In this document: in pieces, positions 1-11,504 of the stretch
How the letters are laid out: the number at the start of each line of letters is the position of its first letter
Position numbering within the stretch: position 1 is the first letter of the stretch
Assembly: GCA_035772405.1 (NCBI GenBank)
Contig: JAYKKM010000009.1
Location: 2,148,001-2,212,000, forward strand
From: Chrysogorgia sp. JL179-B06
Lineage: Eukaryota; Cnidaria; Anthozoa; Scleralcyonacea; Chrysogorgiidae
Direction: 5' to 3'
Length of the DNA stretch: 64,000 nt
The notes under the pieces: generated by a model
Databases searched by the model: none
Told to the model about the DNA's origin: nothing
Seen by the model: the letters and a program-made list of their open reading frames with translations, nothing else
Position numbers and translations under genes: made by a program

Positions 1-1780
1 GAAGCGTACTCTGTAACATCAGTTTTTTATTTTATGCACTGAAGTTGATTTGAGGTGGCTCCATACACTGATACAGTTTCTTGAAAAGTGTTAAGAACAT
101 CAATATTAAATTCCTAAATATCTGGCTATTTAAAAAGGATTAAACAGTAATCGGAACCCATTTCGAAACGTCACTGTTGCCATGGCAACCATTGGTAAAC
201 ATTACTGACTGGTTTTTAGCTCTTATAATGTTTACTAATAAATCACATCTAGTTTTACTTCTCTATTTAGGCATTTAATTTTACTGTTTGACATTTCAAG
301 AAACTGTGTTGAGCCACCTTAAGTGAGTAACAAAAACTGTTGACAGAATTAGTTCGGATAGTACCTGTTCACTTGAAGGGTCTGAAAAATACTTCAATAC
401 TTTGTACAAAAGCTGTATATCATACAAAAACTGTATATCATATCAAAGGAAGTTATGACTAATTTACTCAAAACATCTCTGGAAGATCAGTCTTCCTTAT
501 GTAAATACAGTAAAAACAAGGGCCAAAAAAAGCCAATATTTCACATATACAAACCTTCACCAATTCTTTAATATTTACCATGGACAATCCATTTAAACAC
601 TTTTGGAATGCTTATTTTAAGGCCTTTCCAATGGTTTTATTTATTTTTGCACTAGATGAGATCTGAATTTTTTTTTATGCTCTTGACCTGTGAGAAAGAT
701 CTTACAGACACTCTTAACATTGAAACAGTCACAAGAAGGTGGAGCAATTTGAAAAAGAGACGAGTTGTCTTACACTAAACATTTCGTTTGATTAAATGTT
801 ATAATAAAAAAAGTAGCGAACCCTGCGAACGTCTCGTTTGTCGTTTATGTAACTATCATTTTACTCTTAATAGTTTTACTTTTGATATCAAGTATTATCA
901 ACTCTCAGTTCTGTATATACAAGAAACTATTTGCACTTCGGAAAAAAGTCGGCATATTAAGTTATTTTTACTCGGCAATTCGGCCTCCCCCGCCAATCCA
1001 CACCCTTTCGCAACGGCCCTGCCAACAACAATCTACAACGACCCAAAAACATACTAACAACGAGCCAAGCGAAACTTCGTTTTCATTTATTGAAAATTTC
1101 TTGAATTTCTTATTTTCCTGAAGCGATATTGACACCATTTGATGTGTGTGCTATCAAAATCTTGAAAAAATGAGCATAGTTATACTCCCCAACCGTGTAG
1201 GATATGCGAATTGAAGCTAAAAACAATACCGGTGGTCGGGTGTCCGGGGATATAGGGTTACAGTGAACACAGACGGTTGTTTTGAGAACTGTGAACGGTG
1301 TCTTATAACGTAGTTTTGATTAAAGAATTGATTATCCTAGTTGTTGTACGTTGTATCACAGCAGGAATACGTTAATTTTGGGTGATCCGTCTGAAATTAT
1401 TATTCTTAATATTTGGGCGTTCATTGACAGACAACTCAATATGGCGATTTCGGTGATCTGACGAACCATATAAACAGGTTTTTACGAAGGGTATACAAGT
1501 TTGTGTAATATAATAGGCATGTATGTTATGTACTTACACTTGGTAATTCCAAATCTGGTTCAGAATTGAAAACGGTTAAATATTGGCCGAGATAACGTTC
1601 AAAATCTACAAATATATGGCGTTCGGGTGCAAGGTCTGGGGACCATGGATGGGGAAAATCCTGCACGGTGATAGAACAGGCAGGCCAGGGGTTATTGCAG
1701 AACGTATTTCTAGTGACTGTTATAATGATCTAATACATCGTTACAGGTCGTTGTAGGTCATTCCTTCTTTTAGTACTTAC
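1..1780. other. No gene recognised
   Basis: AT-rich sequence. The only open frames are short (89 and 79 residues, plus strand, 788-1121) and overlap each other, with low-complexity composition and no recognisable motif. A G-rich stretch near 1230-1260 and scattered A/T runs are the only landmarks. Nothing here supports a gene call. Confidence 0.5.
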
Positions 1781-1789
1781 ATTTATATT

Positions 1790-2600
1790 GTTGCACATTT
1801 CTTTTATGTACCTTTCTCCTGGTGTTGAAGGTTCTTCCTGTCTCACCAATGTAGTTCCATGAGCAATCTGAGCAAGTAATTTGATAAACAACATTGGTTT
1901 GATCTTCAGGAGATGGTCTGTCTTTGACTGGTGGAAATATTTGTTCTAGTGTGCGGAGAGGTTTTGGTGTGACTTCGATGTCGTATGGCTTAAAGAGTCG
2001 CTTTAATGATTCTGTTAGTCCTTTGGTGTAGGGAAGAACGGCATAATCATTGTTCGGCTTTGGTTCCACATCAAAAAACAATTTTACCAATTCTTCGGGC
2101 GATGGTATTTTATCTTGTTTCATATTTCGTTTGCGTTCAACTTCCTCCAGAAATTTATTTGGATATTCATTTGACATTAAGGCATTAGTTATATATTTGC
2201 GTTCTAGTTTTCCTTCGTTTGTGTTTGGCAATGTAGCTGCTCTGTGTAAAAGGGTTCGTGCAGTGCTAATTTTGTGTTGTTTGTCGTGGTGTGAGTTATA
2301 GTCTAAGTATCTGTCAGTGTGTGTAGGTTTGCGGTAAACATTAATGCAAAGAGTTCTGTTGTTGCGTGTGACTAAGGAATCTAAAAATGAAAGTTTTCCG
2401 TCGAGTTCTTGTTCTCTGGTGAAGTTTAATGTGTGGGTCTATATAGTTGAGTAAATTGTAGAAAATGGTCAACACGTGTTTTTTGATGATGGAAAAGACA
2501 TCAACATAACGAAACCATTTCTTAGGTGACGATGTTGATTGTGTATTGTGCCGATTCCTCAATTTCCTCCATGCAAAGGTGTGAACGCAAAACATTACGC
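1790..2600 (-). pseudogene. Penelope-like element, RT C-terminus plus GIY-YIG endonuclease
   Basis: Minus-strand remnant of a Penelope-like retroelement. From high to low coordinate it reads the RT catalytic block (PKKWFRYVD-VFSI, about 2495-2520), the thumb region with YRKPTHTDRYLDYNSHH, a linker (KLERKYITNALM...), and a GIY-YIG domain (VVYQITCSDCSWNYIGETGR, RKVHKRN, about 1800-1900). That order is the Penelope architecture. The normal RYVDDV motif has lost one aspartate codon and there is a frameshift near 2430, so the RT is dead. The last 153 residues remain open. Only the 3' part of the element is present, as is usual for 5'-truncated copies. Confidence 0.85.
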
Positions 2601-3075
2601 ATCCATGAGATGTCCTTGCTATACAATAACCAGGATGGCTGTCACAATGGTTGCTCGTGCAAACAATGCGAAAACCGTTTTGGTAAACGTGAAGTCTAGT
2701 CTAAATGCCCGTTTGCTATGTCGTCAGGATCCCCAAGGAAAAGGATAAAGCACTCCTTTTCAACAAAACCTACTTCTGGCAAAGAATTCATGGAGCAAAT
2801 GGATACAAAAAATCGAGAGACATTGGACTCCGACAGAAGTACTCATTTTTGAAATCCTTGTTCAGTTGTTCGCAGCCTGCAAATAACAGTTACGGCAGAT
2901 AATGTTAGACGGTACTTTAACGAGTTGGTCAGTCGAATAATCCATCTTGGCTTTAATTTTGATGTATTTCAAAAAAGCATGAAAGATATATCACGGATAA
3001 AATTGCACGAAAAACACTAAAGGCTTGGTTGAATGGGTATTTTAGAAAGCAGATGACTGAAGCTGGTGTACAAAC
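2590..3075 (+). pseudogene. Cysteine-rich (CXC/tesmin-like) fragment
   Basis: A short plus-strand frame around 2620-2690 reads NNQDGCHNGCSCKQCENRFGKR. This resembles one half of a CXC (tesmin/TSO1-like) cysteine cluster that ends in C-x-C-K-x-C-x-N-x-F-G. Downstream frames (RRYFNELVSRIIHLGFNF near 2915, DKIARKTLKAWLNGYF near 3000) may belong to the same protein, but stops and frame changes intervene. I do not recognise the parent gene. CXC repeats occur in host chromatin proteins and also in some transposon proteins. Confidence 0.3.
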
Positions 3076-3196
3076 TAAAATACTAGTGTATTAAAAAAAC
3101 GTTCCGGTTTGTTTAGGATATATTAGAAACATTTAAGGTTTCCTTTGTTTTGTATAAATGAAATCGCTCGCCGTTTTTCCTATTAACGAACTGTTA

Positions 3197-3221
3197 TATA
3201 TATATATATATATATATATCG
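3197..3221. repeat. (TA)n microsatellite
   Basis: Uninterrupted TA dinucleotide run just upstream of the plus-strand Penelope fragment. Confidence 0.9.
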
Positions 3222-3243
3222 AGTACCACTGGTTGTTACTTTT

Positions 3244-3890
3244 CATCCCCATCTCAATGGTTTAAGTAGTCTGTGGCTTTATGCAGATGAGGAGGTGAAA
3301 AGGGTATTTACACCAGCACCATGTGTGTCTTTCCGGTTGGGCTATAATTTGCGTAATCGTTTGGTGAGAGCTAAAGTATATCCCATAGAACGAGAAAGGG
3401 TTTCGTCTAAGTGCGGAAAAATAGCTTGTAAGACCCGTCTTAATGTCTGTGAAACTAGTATCTTTGAGGGTTTTGTTGATAAAAAGAAATACAAGATTAA
3501 TCATGACCTTACCTTTGTTGTGATAGTCAGTGTATTGTCTATTTGCTGACCTGCAAAATATGTGGTATACAATATGTTGGGCAAACTGTTAACAAGTTTA
3601 TATTGCGGTGGAATAATTACAGGTCATGCAACAAAAAAGCCCTCGAGGGTGGCGATCCGCCACAGAAAGAACTACATCTTCATTTCCAAGGCGAAGGTCA
3701 TAATGGATTATTAAACGATTGTTATATTACTTTTATTGACAAGACCGACGCTAATGATCCCACTAGGAGGGAACTCTTTTGGATACGCCGGTTAAAAACG
3801 CTTTTCCTTTGGGACTTAATAGAACAGATGATGTTTAGTATTGCCTATTTCTATGGCATTTGTTATTTTATTTTAATTAAACTAGGTTAA
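3244..3890 (+). pseudogene. Penelope-like element, C-terminal GIY-YIG part
   Basis: Two adjacent plus-strand frames form the end of a second Penelope-type polyprotein from a different lineage than the copy at 1.8-2.6 kb. The first (3295-3549) carries FRLGYNLRNRLVRAKVYPIER and KCGKIACKTRLNVCET. The second (3543-3890) carries YLLTCKICGIQYVGQTVNKF, RWNNYRSCNKKAL, HLHFQGEGHNG, and FIDKTDANDPTRRELFW. The GIY-YIG signature appears here as GIQYVGQT. A frameshift near 3540 separates the zinc-like cysteine segment from the nuclease. The fragment faces away from the minus-strand Penelope remnant. Confidence 0.85.
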
Positions 3891-5280
3891 TATTCGGTTA
3901 TGTAAAGTAGCTATGACTGAAGGTATAAAATCTTGTCTATTTTGTACTTTGGGTTTATATTGTGATAAAGACGAAAGTCGAAACGTCAAATGATGTAGTT
4001 GTTGACTAAATTATATATATATATAAATTTGGATATCTAAATGTAAACAATGTCGAACCGTGTAGCTTGTTTCAATAGAAACTAATGTCACATCCACTTT
4101 AACTTTTGAAATACCAGCTACAGACATTAAATATGTATTGGTAATAAGTGTTGAGTCGGCTGAACGTTTTTGGAAACTGTATGAGCATGTAGAAGTACTT
4201 TTAAAATTTAAATTTCTGATGTAATAACGAATGTTTTCGAAGCGCTCCATGGAAATCCTGTGCTTGATCATGATACAACATACACGAATATGACATATCA
4301 CAAATATCAAGGAATTACGGTCCACTTAGCAACTCGGCCCAGATCAAAAACCAACTCGTCCCTCTGTTATTTATTCTTTGCCTGGATGGCTAGAATTGAA
4401 GCCAATAATTTCTAACAAAAACTGTTTTCCTTTCTTTCATACATATACTCATACAGTACCGCGGGAAGTGAGCCAGAAGAAAATTTATACGCGCTCGCGA
4501 TATTTATGGCGGATGCGCCTAACGAGTGATGATAGTATTCGCTCGAACGTTTATAGTAAAACATTTACCAAAAGTTTTGTTAGCAGTAATCCTAAAAACT
4601 TAGAAGAAATCGTAGTCCTCTTTACTATAGTTTCTCCTACACCCATGATGAGGAATTAAAGAAAAAAACATCTTAAAACCTGAGTCATTGAGTGTTGACA
4701 TCGTGAATCCTGTTGTTTTGCGACCAAGAATTATCGAACGCAAGAATTCTTGAGTGAAAACCGACCCAAACGTTCCAATATTAACCATATTTTGTAGAAG
4801 TTATTCATATAGCAATGTTCGAATTTCCTATAGAAGCCTTTAGGCACCTATAGGCATCTATAGGCGAATAGGTTTCATTATAGGTCGCCTATAGAAAATG
4901 TTCCAATATTGCCGATATGTTCGATATGTAAGGCATGTTCGATATTGCACTTTTTTAAAAAACTAAGTAAGGTAGCACAATAACATATGCGTATATTTTA
5001 GACAGATCAATTTGTTTTAAGGTATACAAGAGCTTGTAGGGCTGATGATTTGTCAAGAAAACGTTCTACGTATTCTGCTTAAATTACGATACTGTTTTTG
5101 AAGATGGCGGCCAAATTATATAATAAAGGCGCTCCTTAATTCGAACGTTTTGTTGAGAAAAGGTAAACTTTACTTACAACTCACAGACGAATTTACAATG
5201 TTAGAAGACCTCTGTCACTGTGGCACATGGATGGCCACCATAAACTGATAAGGTGAAGAATATATACCATACTGTACATG
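3891..5280. other. No gene recognised
   Basis: AT-rich sequence with a short TA run at about 4012-4024. Near 4835-4895 there is a cluster of short imperfect repeats of the word TATAGGC in both orientations. The 104- and 93-residue frames here have no motif and look spurious. Confidence 0.5.
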
Positions 5281-5423
5281 TATTCATAAGTGGCCGCTGA
5301 TTTAATATTATTTTATATACATATAAATTAGCCCTTATGACATAGTTATTGTACAAGAAAAAGGTCATAAGGACTATTTTATATGCATATAAAAAAATAT
5401 TAAATTGATGGCCATTTTTGAAT
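5281..5423. repeat. Fold-back (MITE-like) inverted repeat
   Basis: The left arm 5281-5341 and right arm 5364-5423 are imperfect reverse complements (shared words ATTCA, TGGCC, TTTAATATT, TTTTATAT-CATATAAA, CCTTATGAC) around a 22-nt loop. The arms are about 60 nt with scattered mismatches. No transposase is present. A non-autonomous DNA transposon relic is the likeliest reading, but I could not confirm a target duplication. Confidence 0.7.
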
Positions 5424-6117
5424 AAGGTCTATTAGTAATGCATGGATCAATTAATTATTTCTGCAACCTGGGATGTGTAATTTTTATGAAGCTATTCACA
5501 AACCCCCGGGACTTTGAAATTTAACAATTCCCTAATCCATACCTGGGGCAAGGCTGAAAAACTAATACAAAATGCACACAAATTTTAACATCAAACAAAT
5601 GTATAATTAAACACATTTTAACATCACATTTTAACTGCTTCCTTTGAGCTCTAGTTTTCTTTGCTTTTTCAGCACCCCTGAAAATGGCTGAAATCTTTCA
5701 ATTTGTTGCCATTTTGAATAAGAATACTTTATAGTTACCAGACTCCCCGCACTCCTTGCATCCTTGCCCTATACCCCCGGGACAAAATTAATAAAACAAT
5801 TCCCCACCCCCGGGTTACCCAGGGGGGGGGTGGTGGTTACAGGAATAATTGAATTCATGCATAAGCACACATAATACAAAAAAATGAGGCATATACTGTA
5901 TTACTACACTTAAGAAATAGAGAACATTTTATGTGTTGTTTCTAAAGTAATACAAACATAACTTAAAATGTGCGAGTATTAAAAGTTCCCCACTTCTACA
6001 CCCCAATGGAAAAATAAATTATTTCATTCAACCAATCAATGTTCTATATCATCATTAGATTACTGGTAGGTTTCTATAATCAATAAGCTTCTAACCCAAA
6101 AATAATTTATTTGTTAC
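5424..6117. other. No gene; CCCCCGGGAC-bearing repeat
   Basis: Two related segments, near 5503-5545 and 5775-5815, both carry CCCCCGGGAC followed by an A/T-rich run and ACAATTCCC. A run of G follows at about 5821-5830. This looks like a decayed short repeat rather than a gene. Confidence 0.4.
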
Positions 6118-7005
6118 AGATGGAAGTTGGTGGTCCACGGCTGCATAGATGGATTTTCACGAAAGATTATGTATTTGGCTTGTAATAGTAACAACAGAGC
6201 CACTACTGTTCTCAGTTTGTTTTTGAAAGCAGTTGAAACACATGGCTTGCCTTCAAGAGTTAGAGGAGACCATGGTGGAGAAAATGTGGAAGTAGCTTGG
6301 CACATGTTCAATCATCCAATGAGGGGATCAGGGCGTGGCAGTTATATAACAGGCCCAAGTGTACACAATCAACGCATAGAGAGATTATGGAGAGACTTAT
6401 TTGTTGCCTGTGTATACATATATTATTCTGTTTTCTACTACCTAGAAGAGAGAAGATATTTGGATTTGAACAATGAAGTTCACATGTTTTGCTTGCATCA
6501 CATTTTTAAGCCACGAATAAACCAACACCTTCAGCATTTTGTCAATGGATGGGACAATCATCCATTGAGAACCGAAAACAACAGGACACCTAACAGATTG
6601 TGGATAAGCGGACTGCATGATATTTCACCAGAACATAACCTGCAGGTAACTACAGTATAATACATGTACAGTATACTATATTATACCTGTTGTGTGAGCT
6701 GTATATTCCTTAAAGTATCTTAATATTCATAATTGTAATTAAAAATAATATGCAAACTACATGTAACTACTGTATTTAATTGGGTGCTTTTAATTGACAG
6801 AATTGGCATGAATATGGAATTGATGCTGGTGCACCATGCCCTGCACCAGAGCAAGAAGAAAATAACTTTGAGGATGTTTTGTCCATTACAGCAAAGAGAC
6901 TTAGAAGAAACGAGACAACAAATAGATCCCCTACAGGATACTGATGATTATGGTATTGGGGTCTATCTACAGGCATGTTCTTTTGTATCCTCAAGAGTAC
7001 AATGA
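6118..7005 (+). pseudogene. rve_3-type integrase gene fragment, two exons
   Basis: Integrase-core family widespread in invertebrate and fish genomes. Exon 1 follows an acceptor-like TTGTTACAG at 6119 and encodes [46 protein letters not shown], and [19 protein letters not shown] (HGCID), D (RGDHG) and E (RIERLW) fit a DDE core. A donor-like CTGCAG/GTAACT at about 6642 and an acceptor TTGACAG at about 6800 join to NWHEYGIDAGAPCPAPEQ. A frameshift near 6895 then leads to RQQIDPLQDTDDYGIGVYLQA. The N-terminal helix-turn-helix part is missing. Retained intron borders suggest the family carries introns. The function may be transposition; this copy is broken. Confidence 0.8.
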
Positions 7006-7880
7006 ACAGAGTTTCCTGAATTAAACATGGTTACTTAAAATTTTATTAAAAATAAAACCCTAATGTTAAAATAACTGCAACTGTTTCTTTGGCAACTTTT
7101 TTCTTCTTTTACTATGTTATTCCATGTCATTAAAACTGCCAAACTTATAGATACTAGTAAGCAACTTAATGCTAAATAAAATGTTAAAATACCCTATACA
7201 ATATACATTGTAACACAACTTTTGTTGTAAGTACTCGATCAGCCATAACTTTTACAATAATAAGCAATACAATCATGCCTAAAGTAAATAAATTAAGATA
7301 TATTTTACCTTTACGAACTATAAACTACCTGAGGGATTCATCAAGTGGAAGATACTTGAAATCATTGGTGCTCAATGCTTTGCCATGTTCAATGTGCAAC
7401 TATAAAACATACAGTCGGGTCAAATAACAATCTTTAGTGTACTGTACAATGTACATGCAGACTCAAAGGGTGCACTGGAACCATTAACTAAATTAGAAAG
7501 ATCAGAATTCTGGTCAAAACCAACTTCCGGTACATCCCTATCGATAGCTAAATTAGCATGTTCTAAACTGCAAGGCTACACTATGAAGAGGGCCACTGCG
7601 TAATTTAAACAGAAAATTGCAATAAAACAGTAGAATACACTTTAGAAGACAGTTAATTTATGACAAAAATACTGTATTCTGATTGGATAAGACGAGTTCA
7701 ATTACTTTTGTGATTGCACTGCAGACTGCAATTACAAAACAAACAAAATGGCAGAACGCTTTTTAAACACATATACAAGTATTAAAGATTTACACTATGT
7801 ACTCGTGATATTTGAAAATTGTAAAGTTTTTCTTGTGCAAAACTCGCAATCATATGATTACCTATACTTATACCATTGCT
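7006..7880. other. No gene recognised
   Basis: AT-rich sequence without a meaningful open frame or repeat structure that I can see. Confidence 0.5.
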
Positions 7881-9490
7881 AATTTATATTATTGATATGA
7901 AAAAGGAATCCAGATACCATGGATTAATTCTGAACTTAACAGCGCAATGCAGGATCGCGATTACCACCACCGTAAGGCAATCAAGTCTAATTCTAGATTT
8001 CACTGGGAAATGTACAAAAAGATAAAATCCATCCTTCATCGAAGCAGATGGTGTATCATATACAAAACCTACGTCTATTGCTGAAATTCTAAACAATCAC
8101 TTTTCAACAATTGGAACCAAACTAGCAACTAGAATAAAAGAAAAACTTGGCCTTTTTATTCAATCTCTCGACCATTCATTCCTGCAATTTCTACCTAATC
8201 CTGCAAAAACAAATTTACTTTCCATGAAGAAGATGAAAGTTTCATATCTAACCAAATTCAACAGCTAAAAACTAACAAAGCAATCGGACTAGATCGTATT
8301 AGTGCCAGATTATTAAAAGATTCTTCTAGTGTCATCTCTCCTGTTCTAACAAAGATATTCAACCGCTCACTTCAACATTATTCAACATTCCCATCATACT
8401 AGAAATTAGGAAAAGTAACTGCTATTTTCAAAACGGGTGATCGATGTAATGCCAATAACTACAGACCAATCACTATTCTTCCAACTGTTAGTAAAATCCT
8501 TAAAAAAACGGCACATACAAGTTTACAACTATCTTACCAGTAGTAACTTTCTATCTCCGCAGCAGTTTGGATTTCGACCTAAGCTTTCAAGCGAAATAGC
8601 ATGAGCCGGTTTTACAGACATATGGGGCAATCTAGACAAAGGTTTAGCAACTGGAGCCGTTTTCCTTGACTTACAGTACCTAAAGCATTCGATACGGTTG
8701 ACCACTCCGTTTTGTTTCAAAAATTTACCATAGCTGGTTTCTCTGACGAATCTACTGGTTGGTTCAAATCTTACCTATCAAACAAAAGCCAAGTGACCAC
8801 TTTGTCAAATGCCTGCTCTCTCAAACCTGTTCCTGTTGGCGTTCCCCAAGGAAGCATTTTAGGACCATTATTTTTCTCATTTATATCGATGATTTATCAA
8901 CCTGTATTAATTACTGCAATATTTCTCTATATGCTGATGATACAGTTGTTTACTATTCCTCTAACAATGCCCACGATCTTGAAGAAAAGCTTAATTCTGA
9001 CCTTGAACGATTGTGTGGTTGGTTTAACCTTCTTACACTAAATGTTTCTAAATGTAAATTGTAATATACGGCAGCACTCGCAAACTTTCGAATTTTAGTC
9101 ATGTTTCAGTAAAAGCTATGACCAACCATTTGAGAGAACCGATTCATTTAAACACTTAGGAGTAACAATAAATCAAAACATGTGCTGGTCAGACCATATT
9201 GATTCCATTTGCAAGAAAGTAAATCAACGCCTTGGCATCATCCGTCATGTGAAACACTTACTACCTCTCCATGCTAGACTCAGCCTTGTACTTCCTTTAT
9301 TTGATTACAGTGACATAGTGTGGGGAGACAAAAATAATTCCACTCATGTAACGCCTACAAGTTCTACAGAACAATGCCACCAGACTTATCCTCGATCTTC
9401 CTAACTACGCCTCTGCTACTATGTAATTAAAATCTCTTAACTGGAAACCACTATCTCTTCGTCGTCGCTACCATCGTTGTCTCAATTTTT
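7880..9490 (+). pseudogene. CR1/jockey-type LINE ORF2, decayed
   Basis: Read across frames, the plus strand gives the end of the linker (PWINSELNSAMQDRDYHHRK), RT fingers (NYRPITILPTVSKILKK), motif A (AVFLDL.PKAFDTVDHSVL), motif B (VGVPQGSILGPLFFLIYIDD), and motif C (SLYADDTVVYY, about 8930). The thumb (WSDHIDSICKKVNQRLGIIRH, LLPLHARLSLVLPLFDYSDIVW) and the final segment NIHHYNTRRRDNF near 9540 follow. The endonuclease domain and everything 5' of 7880 are absent, which is consistent with 5' truncation. Many stops and frame changes show that the copy is old. Confidence 0.85.
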
Positions 9491-9757
9491 AAGCATGTCA
9501 ACCATATCGCAGATTTTGAACTTCTGAAGACTTCCAACATTCACCACTACAACACACGTCGACGAGACAATTTTATCGACCGCGACCACATAACAACTGA
9601 GGTAAACAACAAATGAAGTATCATTCTGTGTGCGATTGGAATTTATTGTTAACCGACCTAAGGGAATCCTCATGTGTAGAATATTCTAACCACACCAATT
9701 TTCAAATTACTTTGTTTGTTTGAGCGTAACGTTTCTCTTATAGTTTTATAATCTATC

Positions 9758-10292
9758 CAGTGGCGTGGCAACTGGGGGATGTGCGACACCCCCAATAATT
9801 CTAAATAGCAAAAAGTTGGTCACACAAGGGATTGCTGCTGGCCAAAATAAAAATGGTGAGACAGAAAAAAAGCTAAAATTTGTTTTTTTGATCAATTGTC
9901 GGTCAACAGTTAGTGAATAGCGCTCAAACATCCCCAGCAAAAATTGTATTCAAGTGAGTACAGTTGATGTATTCCGTAGTGAAGTATTTCCGATCTGGAG
10001 ACCGCAGACTATTGAAATCTGAGGCTCAATTGTTTGAAGGAGTGATACGAATCAATGGTTTTGAACTTCATCACAAGCTCGCATGTCATTTGGCTGATTT
10101 ACAAACCTTAAGTAAGTCAGTTGTGCAATTTAATGTTGTGATGCATTTATACATTACAATTTTTTCGATCAATTCTCGCTTTTCCCCCTTCATGTGTCTG
10201 ATTCGAAAATTTTCACAAAAACGCAAAAAATTGGTCACTATCATATGACACCCCCCCCCCCCCCCAATCGTGATTCCTTCGCCACGTCCCTG
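9758..10292. mobile_element. hAT-like non-autonomous element with 8-bp TSD
   Basis: The element starts CAGTGGCGTGGC and ends with the reverse complement of CAGGGACGTGGC. It is flanked by a perfect 8-bp direct repeat AATCTATC at 9750-9757 and 10293-10300. CAG-starting inverted ends with an 8-bp duplication are the hAT signature. A homopolymer C run of about 16 occupies 10249-10265. The 94-residue frame inside (9964-10248) has no recognisable motif. Confidence 0.85.
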
Positions 10293-10449
10293 AATCTATC
10301 ATGTATTTACATTACTTATATATATTTACGACAGGATCTCCTTGAAAACCACCATTGGTGAGTGGAGCATCCTTAAATAAAATAGCAAAACATAGTTAAA
10401 ATCATATTCATTTGCAGTTTCCTGGATGTTTGGATAGTTCTCTGAGACA

Positions 10450-11450
10450 TCCTGGCATTGTCACTCACTTACAACTTGTATACAATCTTCAGCATTGTGC
10501 ATTTCAAGCAGATGAAATAGTTCATCAGGTCTCCCAGGAACTATGTCATGCATTGATCTGAGAATGTAATGTGTATTCCAGTGGTCTTTAACATTATCCA
10601 AATCCTGCTGAATTAGATTGGAAAAACAGAACCATAAACACTCCATCTCAAGCTCATTTGCACTGGTACACACCACACATTCAAATGAATCTTTGAAAAA
10701 ATTCATCCACCAGGTGCTTCTGCTTTGCCTCAAATATGACCACCAGCCTTCAATTCATTGGTTATGTTGAGAAGTACGATACATATGGGCTTCGTTGTTA
10801 TCTGTAAAATAACACTGTGCAGCTGCAGCGAGGGCATTCTCTGTACCATAGTCAGTTCTTGGTTTCTTGGGACACCCCCATACTCTCTAACAGTTTCCAA
10901 ATAGAATTTCAATATAACCTGAGGGTTGTTATTAGATCTTGATAACTTTAACCACAACATTATCTTACGACTAAAACCATCGATACAGCCATGAACAGAA
11001 ACCCATATGGTTTGAGTTTGTCGTATCTGTCTAAGTGCCAACAGTAGTTCCCACCTTGGTTAATATAAGCTCTTTTCAAACGATGTGCACGTCTGGTTTC
11101 ACAACCTTCAGGATCTAATTATTTCAACAAACTCTCGACTTTTCCTCTCAGTATCATGTAACCTTCCCTTCGATACCGGTCATACAACCCGGACCATCTA
11201 TTTCTTGTTGAATCCGTGTCCGAACTTCTTGTTCATCAAAATCTGCGGATTTTCGGTGAAGACCAAGCATCTTGAATCGGTTCTTCAGCGTCCTCAGACA
11301 CATAGAAATACCGTGAAACTTGGACATAAATTCCAAGATCACGTTGTATTCGTAGCCCTGTTTAAAATAGTATTTCAGAGTAGCTGTCTCACGAGAAAGC
11401 CGAGTACCACAAGAGAAAGTTATCATCCAATTATGTTTTGCAAATCTCAC
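10450..11450 (-). pseudogene. rve_3-type integrase gene, near full length but broken
   Basis: Minus-strand copy of the same integrase family as at 6.1-7.0 kb. The N-terminal part (11450-11154) has the helix-turn-helix-like YYFKQGYEYNVILEFMSKFH followed by ISMCLRTLKNRFKMLGLHRK. The core (11041-10730) has [13 protein letters not shown] and LETVREYGGVPR, where the usual RGD-like second aspartate region is disrupted. The C-terminus (10733-10461) has STWWMNFFKDSFE, MECLWFCFSNLIQQDLD, HWNTHYILRSMHD and PGRPDELFHLLE. Frameshifts separate the three blocks. Together the two copies define the whole protein order: HTH, integrase core, WW/DxVxxHWNTHxI tail. Confidence 0.85.
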
Positions 11451-11504
11451 AATTCAATACAGCCGCCATGTTTGATAGTTGATACTAATAAAACTATTAC
11501 ATGA

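Noticed and set aside
788..1121. Two overlapping plus-strand frames of 89 and 79 residues
   Set aside because: Low complexity, no motif, mutually overlapping, AT-rich context. Most likely chance frames.
4011..4325. 104-residue minus frame
   Set aside because: No recognisable domain, ends in a TA repeat, and nothing around it supports a gene.
10249..10265. Poly-C run as a functional element
   Set aside because: Homopolymer expansion inside a hAT-type element. Similar runs occur at 19563, 35379 and 56117 without common context.
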